Positions 35,548 through 44,573 of a stretch of DNA of 64,000 nucleotides are shown in pieces. Within the stretch, counting starts at the first letter, position 1; each line of letters opens with the position of its first letter. A program made the translations under genes and the position numbers. A model generated the notes under the pieces. That model saw nothing but the letters and a program-made list of their open reading frames with translations, was not told where the DNA came from and ran no database searches. Origin of the DNA: JAFIEN01 sp051859505 (GTDB lineage: Bacteria > Pseudomonadota > Alphaproteobacteria > Rhodobacterales > Rhodobacteraceae); NCBI GenBank assembly GCA_051859505.1, contig JBHYFN010000017.1, positions 5,292 through 69,291 of the forward strand, in the 5' to 3' direction.

Positions 35548-36546
35548 ATGCCCCGTGTCTGGACCATCCCCGCCTATACCGGCTTTCCCGGCCTGACCCT
35601 GTCGGACGAACCCCTCGAAGACCCCGGCCCGGGCGAAGTCCGGCTGCGCGTCCGGGCCTTCGCACTGAACTGGGGCGACATGGACCTCATGCGCGACAAC
35701 TACTCCTTCAGTTTCCCGCGCTTTCCCGCCCGCATCGGCATCGAGGCCTCCGGCGTGATCGAGGCTCTGGGCGAGGGTGTCACGGACTGGTCCCTGGGGG
35801 ACGCGGTCGGCACGCTTCCCTATTTCTACTGGAACCGCGGCGTGAGCGGCGATCAGGCGATCGTCGACGCACGCTATCTGGCGCCCACGCCGCCGGGCCT
35901 TTCGGCGGTCGAGGCGGCTTCGATCTGGATGCAGTTCCTGACCGCCTATTATCCGCTCTGCGAGATCACCCCCGTCGGCCCCGACAGCGCCATCCTGATC
36001 CCTGCGGGCACCAGCACCGCCGGGGCCTCGGCCATCGAGATCGCCCGGATGCGCGGTGCGCGCATCCTGACCACGACGCGCGATCCCGCCAATGCCGCCT
36101 ATCTGCGCGCGCTGGGCGCGGATGAGGTGCTGGTGACGGATGGCACCCCGCTTGCCCCGCGCATTCGCGCCACCACCGGCGGAAGGGGCGTGGATCTGGC
36201 CTTCGACCCGGTGGGCGCGGGGCTGATCGGGGACTATTCCGGCGCGCTTGCCAAGGGCGCGCGGATCTATTTCTACGGCACGCTGGACACGCAGCCGCCG
36301 CAGCTGCCGCTCATGGAGATGTTCCAGTCCAATGCCGTCTTCCACCCCTATTCCGTCTTCAACTATGTCGAGGATCCCGCCGCCCGCGCCCGTGGCATCG
36401 CCTTCGTGACCGAAGCCATCGCCGCGGGCCGGCTTCGGCCGCGGGTGGACCGGGTCTTTCCGATGGAGGGCTATCGCGAGGCCTTCGACTATCTGCGCGC
36501 GCCACGCCTGAGCCATGGCAAGGTGGTGGTCGAGACCGGGCTGTGA
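35548..36546 (+). CDS. MDR-family zinc-type alcohol dehydrogenase/quinone oxidoreductase
   Basis: This 332-aa medium-chain dehydrogenase has a GroES-like N-terminal domain (LRVRAFALNWGDMDLMRDNY, IGIEASGVIEALGEGV) and a Rossmann domain (IPAGTSTAGASAIEIARMRG). The usual structural and catalytic zinc cysteines are not apparent, pointing to the zinc-free quinone-oxidoreductase branch. It overlaps the following HyuB2 gene by GTGA, tying it to the hyu region. Confidence 0.85.
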   Translation: MPRVWTIPAYTGFPGLTLSDEPLEDPGPGEVRLRVRAFALNWGDMDLMRDNYSFSFPRFPARIGIEASGVIEALGEGVTDWSLGDAVGTLPYFYWNRGVSGDQAIVDARYLAPTPPGLSAVEAASIWMQFLTAYYPLCEITPVGPDSAILIPAGTSTAGASAIEIARMRGARILTTTRDPANAAYLRALGADEVLVTDGTPLAPRIRATTGGRGVDLAFDPVGAGLIGDYSGALAKGARIYFYGTLDTQPPQLPLMEMFQSNAVFHPYSVFNYVEDPAARARGIAFVTEAIAAGRLRPRVDRVFPMEGYREAFDYLRAPRLSHGKVVVETGL

Positions 36547-38183
36547 CGGCCTCCCCCCCTCGGGAGGCCGGCAGGGGCGGTCATGATCCCGTCACCCTGA
36601 GCGTGATCGAAGCCGGGCTTGCCGCCGCCGCGGACGAGATGTTCGCCACCCTGCGCAAGACGGCGATGAGCCCGATCATCACCGAGGTGCTGGATTGCGG
36701 CACCGGCGTTACCGACGCGACGGGGCGGCTGGTCTCGTCCGGGGCGGGGATCCCGACTTTCGTCGGCGCGCTCGACAAGGCGGTGGGGCATCTTGTCGGT
36801 CGCTTCGGGGCCGGGATCGCGCCGGGCGACATCTTCCTGACCAATGACCCCTGGCAGGGCGGCGTCACCCATCTCAACGACATCGTTGTCGCCATGCCGG
36901 TGTTCCACGACGGCGCCTGCATCGCCTGGGCGGCCTCGATGGCGCATCACAGCGACCTGGGCGGCAAGGTGCCCGGCTCGATGGCGGTGGACGCCTCCGA
37001 GATCTGGGCCGAAGGGCTGCGCCTGCCGGCGCTGCGCCTGTTCGAGGCCGGCCGTCCGGTCACGCCGGTCTTCGAGATCCTTGCCGCCAACAGCCGTCAG
37101 CCCGCGCTGCTGACCGGGGATCTCTGGTCCCAGATCGCGGCCTGCCGCCGCGCCGCGCTGCGGATCGAGGCCATTGCCGCGCGCTATGGAGCCGAGGCCT
37201 TCTCCGCGGCCATCGCGGCGGCCTTCGACCGCGGCCGCGCCCGGGCGCTGCGGGGCCTGTCGCGGCTGCCGGAGGGCCGCCATATGGCCGAAGTCGCGCA
37301 GGATGACGGCACGCTCTGGCGGGTGGCCGTGACAATCGCGGCGGACGGGCTGACGGTGGATCTGCGCGGCAATCCCGCTCAGACGGCAAGCCCGTGGAAC
37401 CTGTCGCGCGACGGCGCGGTGATCGCGGCGCAGATGATCTTCAAGGCGCTGGCCGATCCCGTGCCCGAGGCCAATGACGGCAGCTTTGCGCCGCTCTCGG
37501 TCCTGACCGATCCGGGCAGCCTCTTCCACGCCCTGCCGCCCGCGCCTCAGGGCTATTACTTCGAGACACGGATCCGCCTGCTTGATCTGATCTGGCGCTG
37601 CCTGGCCGAGGCCCTGCCCGACCGTCTGCCCGCTGGCCATTTCGGCACGATCGGCGGGGTGGTGATCGCAGGCAGCCATCCCGAGACGGGCCGCCCCGTC
37701 ACCATGGTCGAGCCGCAGATGGGCGGCTGGGGGGCGAGTGCCGGGCGGGCCGGGCCGGATGCGATGTTCTCGGCCAGCCATGGCGAGACCTTCAATTGCC
37801 CGGTCGAGATCGCCGAGGCGCGCTATGGTCTGCGGGTTCTGTCGCGGGGGCTGTCGGAGGAGCCGGGCGGGGCGGGCCGCCATCCCGGTGGGCGCGGCGT
37901 GGAGAGCCTGTTCGAACTGGCCGGTCCGGCGGTGCTTTCCGCGGGGTTCAGCCATGTCGTCGCGCCGGTCTGGGGATTGGCGGGCGGGGGGCCGGGGGGT
38001 CGAAACGCCCTGACGGTCGAGCGGGCGGACGGGCGGGCGGACGGGCGGCGCGAGGCGCATGGCGCGGTCAGCGGGCTGGCCCTGCAGGCCGGGGACCGGG
38101 TGCGCATCCGCACGGCCGGGGGCGGTGGCTGGGGGGGCCGGGAGGCGGAACCGGAACCGGCAGAACAGGCGCCGGGCGGATAG
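36543..38183 (+). CDS. Second hydantoinase B/oxoprolinase family protein (HyuB paralogue)
   Basis: This 546-aa HyuB-family protein shares the landmarks of the first copy (DPVTLSVIEAGLAAAADEMF, DIFLTNDPWQGGVTHLNDI, HHSDLGGKVPGS, PQMGGWGASAGRAGPDA). It is clearly diverged and has no dedicated HyuA partner here. The C-terminal ~60 residues are low complexity (GGGPGG, RADGRADGRR, EAEPEPAEQAPGG), encoded in part by a GGGCGGAC repeat near 38023-38050. It starts with GTG coupled to the MDR stop. Confidence 0.88.
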   Translation: MTASPPREAGRGGHDPVTLSVIEAGLAAAADEMFATLRKTAMSPIITEVLDCGTGVTDATGRLVSSGAGIPTFVGALDKAVGHLVGRFGAGIAPGDIFLTNDPWQGGVTHLNDIVVAMPVFHDGACIAWAASMAHHSDLGGKVPGSMAVDASEIWAEGLRLPALRLFEAGRPVTPVFEILAANSRQPALLTGDLWSQIAACRRAALRIEAIAARYGAEAFSAAIAAAFDRGRARALRGLSRLPEGRHMAEVAQDDGTLWRVAVTIAADGLTVDLRGNPAQTASPWNLSRDGAVIAAQMIFKALADPVPEANDGSFAPLSVLTDPGSLFHALPPAPQGYYFETRIRLLDLIWRCLAEALPDRLPAGHFGTIGGVVIAGSHPETGRPVTMVEPQMGGWGASAGRAGPDAMFSASHGETFNCPVEIAEARYGLRVLSRGLSEEPGGAGRHPGGRGVESLFELAGPAVLSAGFSHVVAPVWGLAGGGPGGRNALTVERADGRADGRREAHGAVSGLALQAGDRVRIRTAGGGGWGGREAEPEPAEQAPGG

Positions 38184-38200
38184 CGCAGGCGGTTGGGGCA

Positions 38201-38300
38201 GCCAGAAATTTGGCCAAATTTCTGGCGGGGGGCGCTGCCCCCCGGGCCCGGGCGGTGGCCCCCCCCCCGCTATTTTTTGACAAAAAAAGCAGGGGGGGGG
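38201..38300 (-). repeat. Intergenic repeat element copy F (variant) with homopolymer-flanked hairpin
   Basis: Read on the minus strand the element follows the DASS transporter stop. A GCTTTTTTTG/CAAAAAATAGC-type hairpin is bordered by about ten G and ten C (38259-38300). Then come GC-rich arms (GGGGGGCGCTGCCCCCC, 38227-38243), and last a perfect 26-bp palindrome (38201-38226, arms GCCAGAAATTTGG) identical to 41683-41708. It lies between convergent genes. Confidence 0.85.
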
Positions 38301-38307
38301 GGCGGGA

Positions 38308-39801
38308 TCAGAAGGCGATGCCAAGGACGGGGGGCCCCAGAACCAGGAAGACCGCATAGATCGCGGTGATCGCGACCAGGTTCATCACGATGCCGGCGCG
38401 CACCATATCGCCCAGCGACAGCCCCTCATAGGCGAAGACGATGGCATTGGGCGGTGTGGCGACCGGCATCATGAAGGCCATCGACGCGCCAAGGGCCACC
38501 GGCACCGTCAGCACCATCGGATCGAGGCCAAGTCCCAGCGCCACCGCGGCGAGGATCGGCAGGAAGGTCGCTGTCGAGGCGGTATTCGAGGTCACCTCGG
38601 TCAGGAAGACGATCGTCACCAGCACCGCCAGGACCAGCAGCAGCACTGGCACGCCGACGCCTGCGACCGAGCCGCCGATCCATTCGGCCAGCCCGGTCGT
38701 GGCAAAGCCGTCGGCCAGGGCGAGCCCGCCGCCCACCAGGATGAGGATCCCCCAGGGCAGATCGCGCGTCGCCCTCCAGTCGAGCGCAGGCCGCCCCTCG
38801 GGCCGCGAGACGGGGACCGCGAAGAGGATCAGCGCCGCGATCATCGCCACGGTGGCATCCTCGAGCGGCAGTCCCGTCAGGCGCACCAGCGGCTCGCGCA
38901 GGATCCAGCCGGCCGCGGTGGCGGCAAAGACCAGGGCCACGAAGCGCTCGCCCCTGTCCATCGGGCCCAGGCTGTCGCGCGCCGCCCGCACGGCCGCAAG
39001 CGCATCGCCTTCGGACCTGCGCCCCAGCGGGTGCATCACCCGCGTCAGAAGCAGCCAGGCCAGGGGCAAGAGGATCATCGTCAGTGGCAGGCCCAGCAGC
39101 ATCCAGCGGGCAAAGCTGATCCCGCTGCCGGTCGCCTCGACGAGGAAGCTGGCGAGGAGGGCGTTGGGCGGCGTGCCGATCAGCGTCGCCACCCCGCCGA
39201 TCGAGGCGGCATAGGCGATCGCCAGCATCAGCGCCACGCCGAACCGCCGCCCGCCCGCGGGGTCTTGCGGGGAGGCGACCTGGGCGATGACGGGAAGGGC
39301 CACCGCATACATCAGGATCGCCGTCGCCGTGTTCGAGATCCACATCGACAGAAAGGCCGTGGCCAGCATGAAGCCCAGCACGATCTGCCGGGGTGCCGTT
39401 CCGGTGCGTGCCACGATGGCCAGCGCGATCCGGCGATGCAGCCCGACACGCTCCAGCGCGAGCGCCAGCAGGAAGCCGCCCAGGAACAGGAAGATCAGCG
39501 GATTGGCATAGCGCTCCGCCGTCTCGGGCAGGTCGCGCAGGCCCAGAAGCGGCATCAGCACGACCGGCAGCAGCGCCGTGGCCGGAAGCGGCAGGGCCTC
39601 GCTCACCCACCACAGGACCATCCACAGCGTCACCGCGACCATGGCCCAGCCTTCGGCCGAAAGGCCCTCTGGTGCCGGAAGCAGCAGGATCAGCGCCGCC
39701 CCCAGCGGGCCGGCGACAAGCCCGGCGATCCGTCGGTTGCGGGTCCGGCGGGGCGTGATCTCGGCCCCCCCCGCGCCCGGTTCAACTTTGTCGGCGCACA
39801 C
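38308..39801 (-). CDS. SLC13/DASS-family anion symporter
   Basis: This 497-aa protein has about 11-12 hydrophobic segments and DASS-family signatures. SNTATAILMYAVALPV and LIGTPPNALLASFLVE are in the first half; TEVTSNTASTATFLPIL and MPVATPPNAIVFA form the repeat in the second half. It would import di- or tricarboxylates with Na+ or H+. Start GTG 39801 (GGAAGG about ten bases upstream) is tentative. It is divergent from malonyl-CoA synthetase, hinting at malonate or a similar dicarboxylate. Confidence 0.88.
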   Translation of the reverse strand: MCADKVEPGAGGAEITPRRTRNRRIAGLVAGPLGAALILLLPAPEGLSAEGWAMVAVTLWMVLWWVSEALPLPATALLPVVLMPLLGLRDLPETAERYANPLIFLFLGGFLLALALERVGLHRRIALAIVARTGTAPRQIVLGFMLATAFLSMWISNTATAILMYAVALPVIAQVASPQDPAGGRRFGVALMLAIAYAASIGGVATLIGTPPNALLASFLVEATGSGISFARWMLLGLPLTMILLPLAWLLLTRVMHPLGRRSEGDALAAVRAARDSLGPMDRGERFVALVFAATAAGWILREPLVRLTGLPLEDATVAMIAALILFAVPVSRPEGRPALDWRATRDLPWGILILVGGGLALADGFATTGLAEWIGGSVAGVGVPVLLLVLAVLVTIVFLTEVTSNTASTATFLPILAAVALGLGLDPMVLTVPVALGASMAFMMPVATPPNAIVFAYEGLSLGDMVRAGIVMNLVAITAIYAVFLVLGPPVLGIAF

Positions 39802-40011
39802 CGAAGGCCTGCCTTCCCCATGAATTCGACCGCTGCCCGGTGTCTTCTGTCGCCGCAGGGACCGGGTTTGTAAAGGCCGGGGCACGCGCCCGGGCGCGCG
39901 CACGCGAGAAAGAGAGACGGCATGTTCCGGCCCTCGACCTTCCCTGCTATTGCAAGGACAAGACAGAGCGGCAGCGGCAGAGCCATCGCTGCAGGACAGG
40001 AGGATCCGGCC

Positions 40012-41577
40012 ATGTATCCCGACCTCGCGGCGATCTTCAGGCGCCAGGCCGAGGCGCCCGCGCGCCCTTTCCTGCTGCTCGAGGACGGCAGCACCCTCAC
40101 CTATGCCGATCTCTACCGGCAAAGCGGGGCGCTGGCCCATGTCCTTTCGGCCGCAGGGCTCGGTCGCGGGGATCGCCTTCTCGTGCAGCTGGAGAAGGAT
40201 CCGGTGATCCTCGCGCTCTATCTGGCCTGCCTGCGCATGGGCGCGATCTTCCTGCCGGTCAATCCCGCCTATACCCTGCCCGAGACGCGGCATTTCATCG
40301 AGGATGCGGAACCTGCCCTGATCGTGACGGGGCCGGAACGGGCGCGCGCCCTGGCCGAGGCGGGGATCGCGCCTGCCGAACGCCTCATTGTGCCCGAGGG
40401 CCCCGGCGGCCCCGACGGCCCCGGCGGCCTTGCCGGCCTGGCCGGGCGGGCGGCGGACTGGCCCGGGGATTTCGCCGATCCCGCCCATCGCGGCGATGAC
40501 CTGGCCGCGATCCTCTATACCTCGGGCACGACGGGCCGCTCAAAAGGCGTGATGCTGACGCGCGACAACCTCGCCTCGAACGCCCATAGCCTCCGCGAGA
40601 TCTGGGGTTTCGGCCCGGAGGATGTCCTGATCCACGCGCTGCCGGTGTTTCACACCCATGGCCTTTTCGTTGCGACGAACTGCCTCATGATCGCCGGGGG
40701 GGCGATGATCTGGCAGGCGCGCTTCGAACCCGAGGCGGTGCTTGCCGCCCTGCCGCGGGCCACGACGATGATGGGCGTTCCCACCTTCTACAGCCGGCTG
40801 CTCGACCATCCGGGCCTGACGCGAGAGGCCTCGGCCCATATGCGCCTCTTCATCAGCGGATCGGCGCCGCTCTCGCCGGCCACCTTCGCGGCCTGGGAAC
40901 AGCGGACCGGGAAACCGATCCTCGAACGCTACGGCATGACCGAAACCAACATGATCACCTCCAACCCGCTGCAGGGAGAGCGCATCGCCGGAACGGTCGG
41001 CCGACCCTTGCCGGGGGTCGAGATGCGCCTGACCGATCCCGCCACCGGCGCCGCCCTGCCGCAGACCGCGCCTTCCCCGGGTAATGACGCACCCACCGGC
41101 CGGATCGAGGTTCGCGGGCCAAATGTCTTCAAGGGCTACTGGCGCCTGCCCGAAAAGACCGCCGCCGAGTTCACGGACGACGGGTTCTTCGTCACCGGCG
41201 ATCTGGGCGCGCTGGACGCGCAGGGCTATCTGCGGATCATGGGGCGCGAGAAGGATCTCGTGATCAGCGGCGGGCTCAATGTCTATCCGGCCGAGGTCGA
41301 GGCCGCGCTCGACAGCCTGCCCGGTGTCGCGGAATCGGCGGTGATCGGGCTGCCGCACCCCGATCTGGGCGAGGCCGTGGTCGCCTGCATTCGCCCCCAG
41401 AACGGGGACAGGCCCGATGAGGCAGAGCTGCGCCACGCGCTGCGCGACAGGCTCGCCCCGTTCAAGATCCCGAAACGCATCCTCGTGCTGCCGGAACTGC
41501 CCCGCAATGCCATGGGCAAGGTGCAGAAATCCGACCTCAGATCCCGGCACGCGGGCCTGTTCTCACAAGACCCCTAA
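40012..41577 (+). CDS. matB: Malonyl-CoA synthetase MatB-like acyl-CoA ligase
   Basis: This 521-aa adenylate-forming enzyme has P-loop AILYTSGTTGRSKGVMLT, A5 region ERYGMTETNMITSNP, hinge TGDLGALDAQGYLRIMGREKD and catalytic lysine in PRNAMGKVQKSDLR. GERIAGTVGRPLPGVEMRL and the TETNM motif favour MatB over general acyl-CoA synthetases. It turns malonate (or methylmalonate) into the CoA ester. AGGAGG precedes the ATG. Residues ~125-145 are a Gly/Pro-rich insert (GPGGPDGPGGLAGLAG). Confidence 0.85.
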   Translation: MYPDLAAIFRRQAEAPARPFLLLEDGSTLTYADLYRQSGALAHVLSAAGLGRGDRLLVQLEKDPVILALYLACLRMGAIFLPVNPAYTLPETRHFIEDAEPALIVTGPERARALAEAGIAPAERLIVPEGPGGPDGPGGLAGLAGRAADWPGDFADPAHRGDDLAAILYTSGTTGRSKGVMLTRDNLASNAHSLREIWGFGPEDVLIHALPVFHTHGLFVATNCLMIAGGAMIWQARFEPEAVLAALPRATTMMGVPTFYSRLLDHPGLTREASAHMRLFISGSAPLSPATFAAWEQRTGKPILERYGMTETNMITSNPLQGERIAGTVGRPLPGVEMRLTDPATGAALPQTAPSPGNDAPTGRIEVRGPNVFKGYWRLPEKTAAEFTDDGFFVTGDLGALDAQGYLRIMGREKDLVISGGLNVYPAEVEAALDSLPGVAESAVIGLPHPDLGEAVVACIRPQNGDRPDEAELRHALRDRLAPFKIPKRILVLPELPRNAMGKVQKSDLRSRHAGLFSQDP

Positions 41578-41618
41578 CGCCACCACACACGACGCTTCAG
41601 GGCCGCACGCCACCCCTG

Positions 41619-41708
41619 CTTCTTTTGTTCGAAAATATCCCGGGGGTAGGCACCGCAAGGTGCCCGGGGGGCAGCGCCCCCCGCCAGAAATTTGGCCAAA
41701 TTTCTGGC
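41619..41708 (+). repeat. Intergenic repeat element copy D plus palindrome
   Basis: CTTCTTTTGTTCGAAAATAT begins 41 bp after the matB stop. GC-rich arms end GGGGGGCAGCGCCCCCC (41682), and a perfect 26-bp palindrome (41683-41708, arms GCCAGAAATTTGG) follows. It lies between convergent genes. Confidence 0.9.
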
Positions 41709-41713
41709 TGCCG

Positions 41714-41773
41714 CCCCCAGCGCAGCCCCCAGCGCAGCCCCCAGCGCAGCCCCCAGTGCAGCCCCCGGTGCAA
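41714..41773. repeat. 12-bp tandem repeat, five units
   Basis: There are five consecutive units of CCCCCAGCGCAG; the first three are exact, and the fourth and fifth carry substitutions. It ends 7 bp from the stop of the P-type ATPase gene. Probably slippage-derived. Confidence 0.9.
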
Positions 41774-41780
41774 CCGCGCC

Positions 41781-44444
41781 TCAGCCGCGCTTCAGACCCA
41801 GCCGGATCTGCTTCTCGATCTCGAGGATGGCGAAGAACACCACACCGACCCCCACCACCACGATCCCGTCGCCCAGCGGCACCGCCCGGGTGCCCAGCAC
41901 CTCCTGCAGCGCCGGCAGATAGGTCACGGCGAATTGCGCCAGCGTCACCGCGATCACCACCGCCCAGATCACCCGCGTCCCCCGGATCGCAGCCCAGGTG
42001 AGCGAGGTGCCATGCAGGTTGCGCACGAAGAACAGGTTGAAGATCTCAAGCACGACGACCGTGTTCATCGCCATGGTCTGCGCCAGCTGCAGCGAATGGC
42101 CCTTCTCGATCGCATAGGTATAGACGCCGAAAGCCGCGAACAGGAACAGGACCGAGACGAAGACCACCCGCCAGACCAGTTCCCCGGTCAGGATCGGCGC
42201 ATCCCGCGGCCGGGGCGGGCGGCGCATCGTGCCCTCCTCGGTCGGCTCGAAGGCCAGCGCGATGCCCAGCGTGATCGCGGTGATCAGGTTGATCCAGAGG
42301 ATCTGCACCGGCGTCACCGGCAGCGACAGCCCCAGGAGCAGCGCCAGGATGATCAGCATCGCCTCGCCGCCATTGGTGGGCAGGGTCCAGGTGATCACCT
42401 TCTTGAGGTTGTCATAGACCGTGCGCCCCTCGCGCACCGCCGCCGCGATGGTGGCGAAATTGTCGTCGGCCAGCACCAGATCCGAGGCCTCCTTGGCCGC
42501 CTCCGACCCCTTCAGCCCCATGGCGATCCCCGCATCCGCCCGCTTGAGCGCCGGCGCATCGTTCACCCCGTCGCCGGTCATCGCCACCGAAAGCCCGGCC
42601 GCCTGCAGGGCGCTGACAAGGCGCAGCTTGTGCTCGGGGCTGGTGCGGGCGAAGATGTCGACGCTGCGCACCTCGATCCCGAGCTGCGCCTCGTCCAGCT
42701 TGTCCAGATCCGCCCCGGTCAGAACCTGCCGGGTATTCTCCAGCCCGATCTCGGCGGCGATGGCCGCGGCGGTGCCGGCATGATCGCCGGTGATCATCTT
42801 GACGCGGATCCCGGCGCGGCGGCAGTCGGCCACGGCGGCGATGGCCTCGGGGCGGGGCGGGTCGATCAGCCCGACAAGGCCCAGAAAGCGCAGATTGCCG
42901 TCCAGCGCCTCCTCGTCGAGCCGCGCGCCCGCCTCCCGCGCCTCGGCCAGGGCCAGCACCCGCCGCCCCGTCGCGGCCAAGGCGTCCGAACGCGCATACC
43001 AGTCCTTCAGGTCGATATCGCCGCACATGCCCAGAACCCGCTCGGGGGCGCCCTTGACATGGATGACCCTTTCCCCCTCGGGCCCTTCGCTCAGCACCGC
43101 CATGTAGCGCAGCCGCGCATCGAAGGGGATCGCGTCCTTCCGCGTCCAGCCCGGGCCCGAGGCGCCTGATCTGGCCCCCGTATCGGCCCCCACCCTCGTG
43201 CTGGCCTTGGCGGCAAAGGCCAGCAGTGCGCCCTCCATCGGGTCGCCCTCGACGCTCCAATGGCCCTCCGTCTCGACCAGGGCGGCATCGTTGCAGAGCG
43301 CCGCCGCCAGCCCCAGCGCCTGCAATGCGGCGGGATCGGCATCGCCCTCGGGCGGCACCTCGCCCTCGGGCGCATAGCCGTCGCCCCCGATCCCGAAGGT
43401 GCCCTGGGGCGTTTCCACCGCCGTCACCACCATCTCGTTGCGGGTCAGCGTGCCGGTCTTGTCGGTGCAGATGACCGAGACCGAGCCGATCGCCTCGATC
43501 GCGGGCAGGCGGCGCACGATGGCCCGCCGCCGCGCCATCGCCTGCACCCCGATCGCCAGCGTCACCGTCATCACCGCCGGCAGGCCCACCGGGATCGCGG
43601 CCACGGCCACGCTGACGGCGGCCATGAAGATCTCGACGAAGTCGAGCCTGACGACATAGAAGCCCCAGCCCAGAAGCAGCCCCGCGATCAGGAGGATCAG
43701 CAGGGTCAGCCAGCGGGCGAAATCGTCGATCTGGCGCAGAAGCGGCGTGGTCAGCTGTTCGACATGGCTCAGAAGATCGCCGATCCGGCCGATCTCGGTC
43801 GCCTGTCCGGTGGCCACGACAAGACCGCGCGCCGTGCCATGGGTGACAAGCGTGCCCGACCACAGCATCGAGGCGCGATCGCCCAGCGCGGCCTCGGCCT
43901 CGACCGGCCGGATGGCCTTCTGGACCGGAACGGATTCGCCGGTCAGGATCGCCTCTTGTGCGGCAAGGCTGTTGGCCTCGATCAGGCGCAGGTCGGCGGG
44001 CACCTTGTCGCCGGGCTCGAGCAGCACGATATCGCCCGGAACCAGATCGGCCCCGTCCACCGTGACCCGCTGACCATCGCGCAGCACGGCGGCCCGGGGG
44101 GCCAGCATGTCGCGGATCGCGGCCATGGCGGCTTCGGCCTTGCCCTCCTGCACGAAGCCGATGATCGCATTGACCAGCACCACCGCGACGATGAAGCCGG
44201 TGTCGATCCAGTGGCCAAGGGCCCCGGTCACAAGTGCGGCGGCGGCCAGCACATAGATCAGCAGGTTGTGGAACTGCGCCAGAAACCGCAGGAGCGGGCC
44301 ACGGGACTGCCGCTCGGGCAGCCGGTTGGGCCCGTGCTCGGCCAGCCGCCGCGCCGCCTCTGCGGCCGACAGCCCGGTGGCATCGGTTGTCAGCGCCTCG
44401 AGGCAGGCTTCGGCCTCAAGGCTGTGCGGATTGCTTGGCGGCAT
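41781..44444 (-). CDS. P-type cation-transporting ATPase (P2/P3-like)
   Basis: This 887-aa P-type ATPase has an N-terminal cation-ATPase domain, actuator motif LTGESVPVQKA, phosphorylation site ICTDKTGTLTRNEM (Asp328), KGAPERVLGMC in the nucleotide domain and MTGDGVNDAPALKRAD. The fourth membrane helix reads AAIPVGLPAVM (Val286 where Ca2+ pumps have Glu), as in plasma-membrane H+-ATPases. The sixth reads LWINLITAITLGIALAFEP, without the Ca2+-pump Asp. The transported ion cannot be assigned. It is monocistronic with a GGAGGGG RBS. Confidence 0.92.
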   Translation of the reverse strand: MPPSNPHSLEAEACLEALTTDATGLSAAEAARRLAEHGPNRLPERQSRGPLLRFLAQFHNLLIYVLAAAALVTGALGHWIDTGFIVAVVLVNAIIGFVQEGKAEAAMAAIRDMLAPRAAVLRDGQRVTVDGADLVPGDIVLLEPGDKVPADLRLIEANSLAAQEAILTGESVPVQKAIRPVEAEAALGDRASMLWSGTLVTHGTARGLVVATGQATEIGRIGDLLSHVEQLTTPLLRQIDDFARWLTLLILLIAGLLLGWGFYVVRLDFVEIFMAAVSVAVAAIPVGLPAVMTVTLAIGVQAMARRRAIVRRLPAIEAIGSVSVICTDKTGTLTRNEMVVTAVETPQGTFGIGGDGYAPEGEVPPEGDADPAALQALGLAAALCNDAALVETEGHWSVEGDPMEGALLAFAAKASTRVGADTGARSGASGPGWTRKDAIPFDARLRYMAVLSEGPEGERVIHVKGAPERVLGMCGDIDLKDWYARSDALAATGRRVLALAEAREAGARLDEEALDGNLRFLGLVGLIDPPRPEAIAAVADCRRAGIRVKMITGDHAGTAAAIAAEIGLENTRQVLTGADLDKLDEAQLGIEVRSVDIFARTSPEHKLRLVSALQAAGLSVAMTGDGVNDAPALKRADAGIAMGLKGSEAAKEASDLVLADDNFATIAAAVREGRTVYDNLKKVITWTLPTNGGEAMLIILALLLGLSLPVTPVQILWINLITAITLGIALAFEPTEEGTMRRPPRPRDAPILTGELVWRVVFVSVLFLFAAFGVYTYAIEKGHSLQLAQTMAMNTVVVLEIFNLFFVRNLHGTSLTWAAIRGTRVIWAVVIAVTLAQFAVTYLPALQEVLGTRAVPLGDGIVVVGVGVVFFAILEIEKQIRLGLKRG

Positions 44445-44573
44445 GTCCCCTCCTGTGATCCGGCGCGGCCGGAGTGTGCCAGCAGCGGCAGGGGAAGGAA
44501 AGCCGATCTTCCCCGGGGTGCTTGCATATGGGGGCGCGACCAGAGCGGGGCGCGCGCGAAGCGGGGCGCGGCC

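Noticed and set aside
41714..41773. 12-bp tandem repeat as a regulatory iteron
   Set aside because: It lies at a convergent gene end with GC-rich units and no replication or promoter feature; simple slippage is enough.
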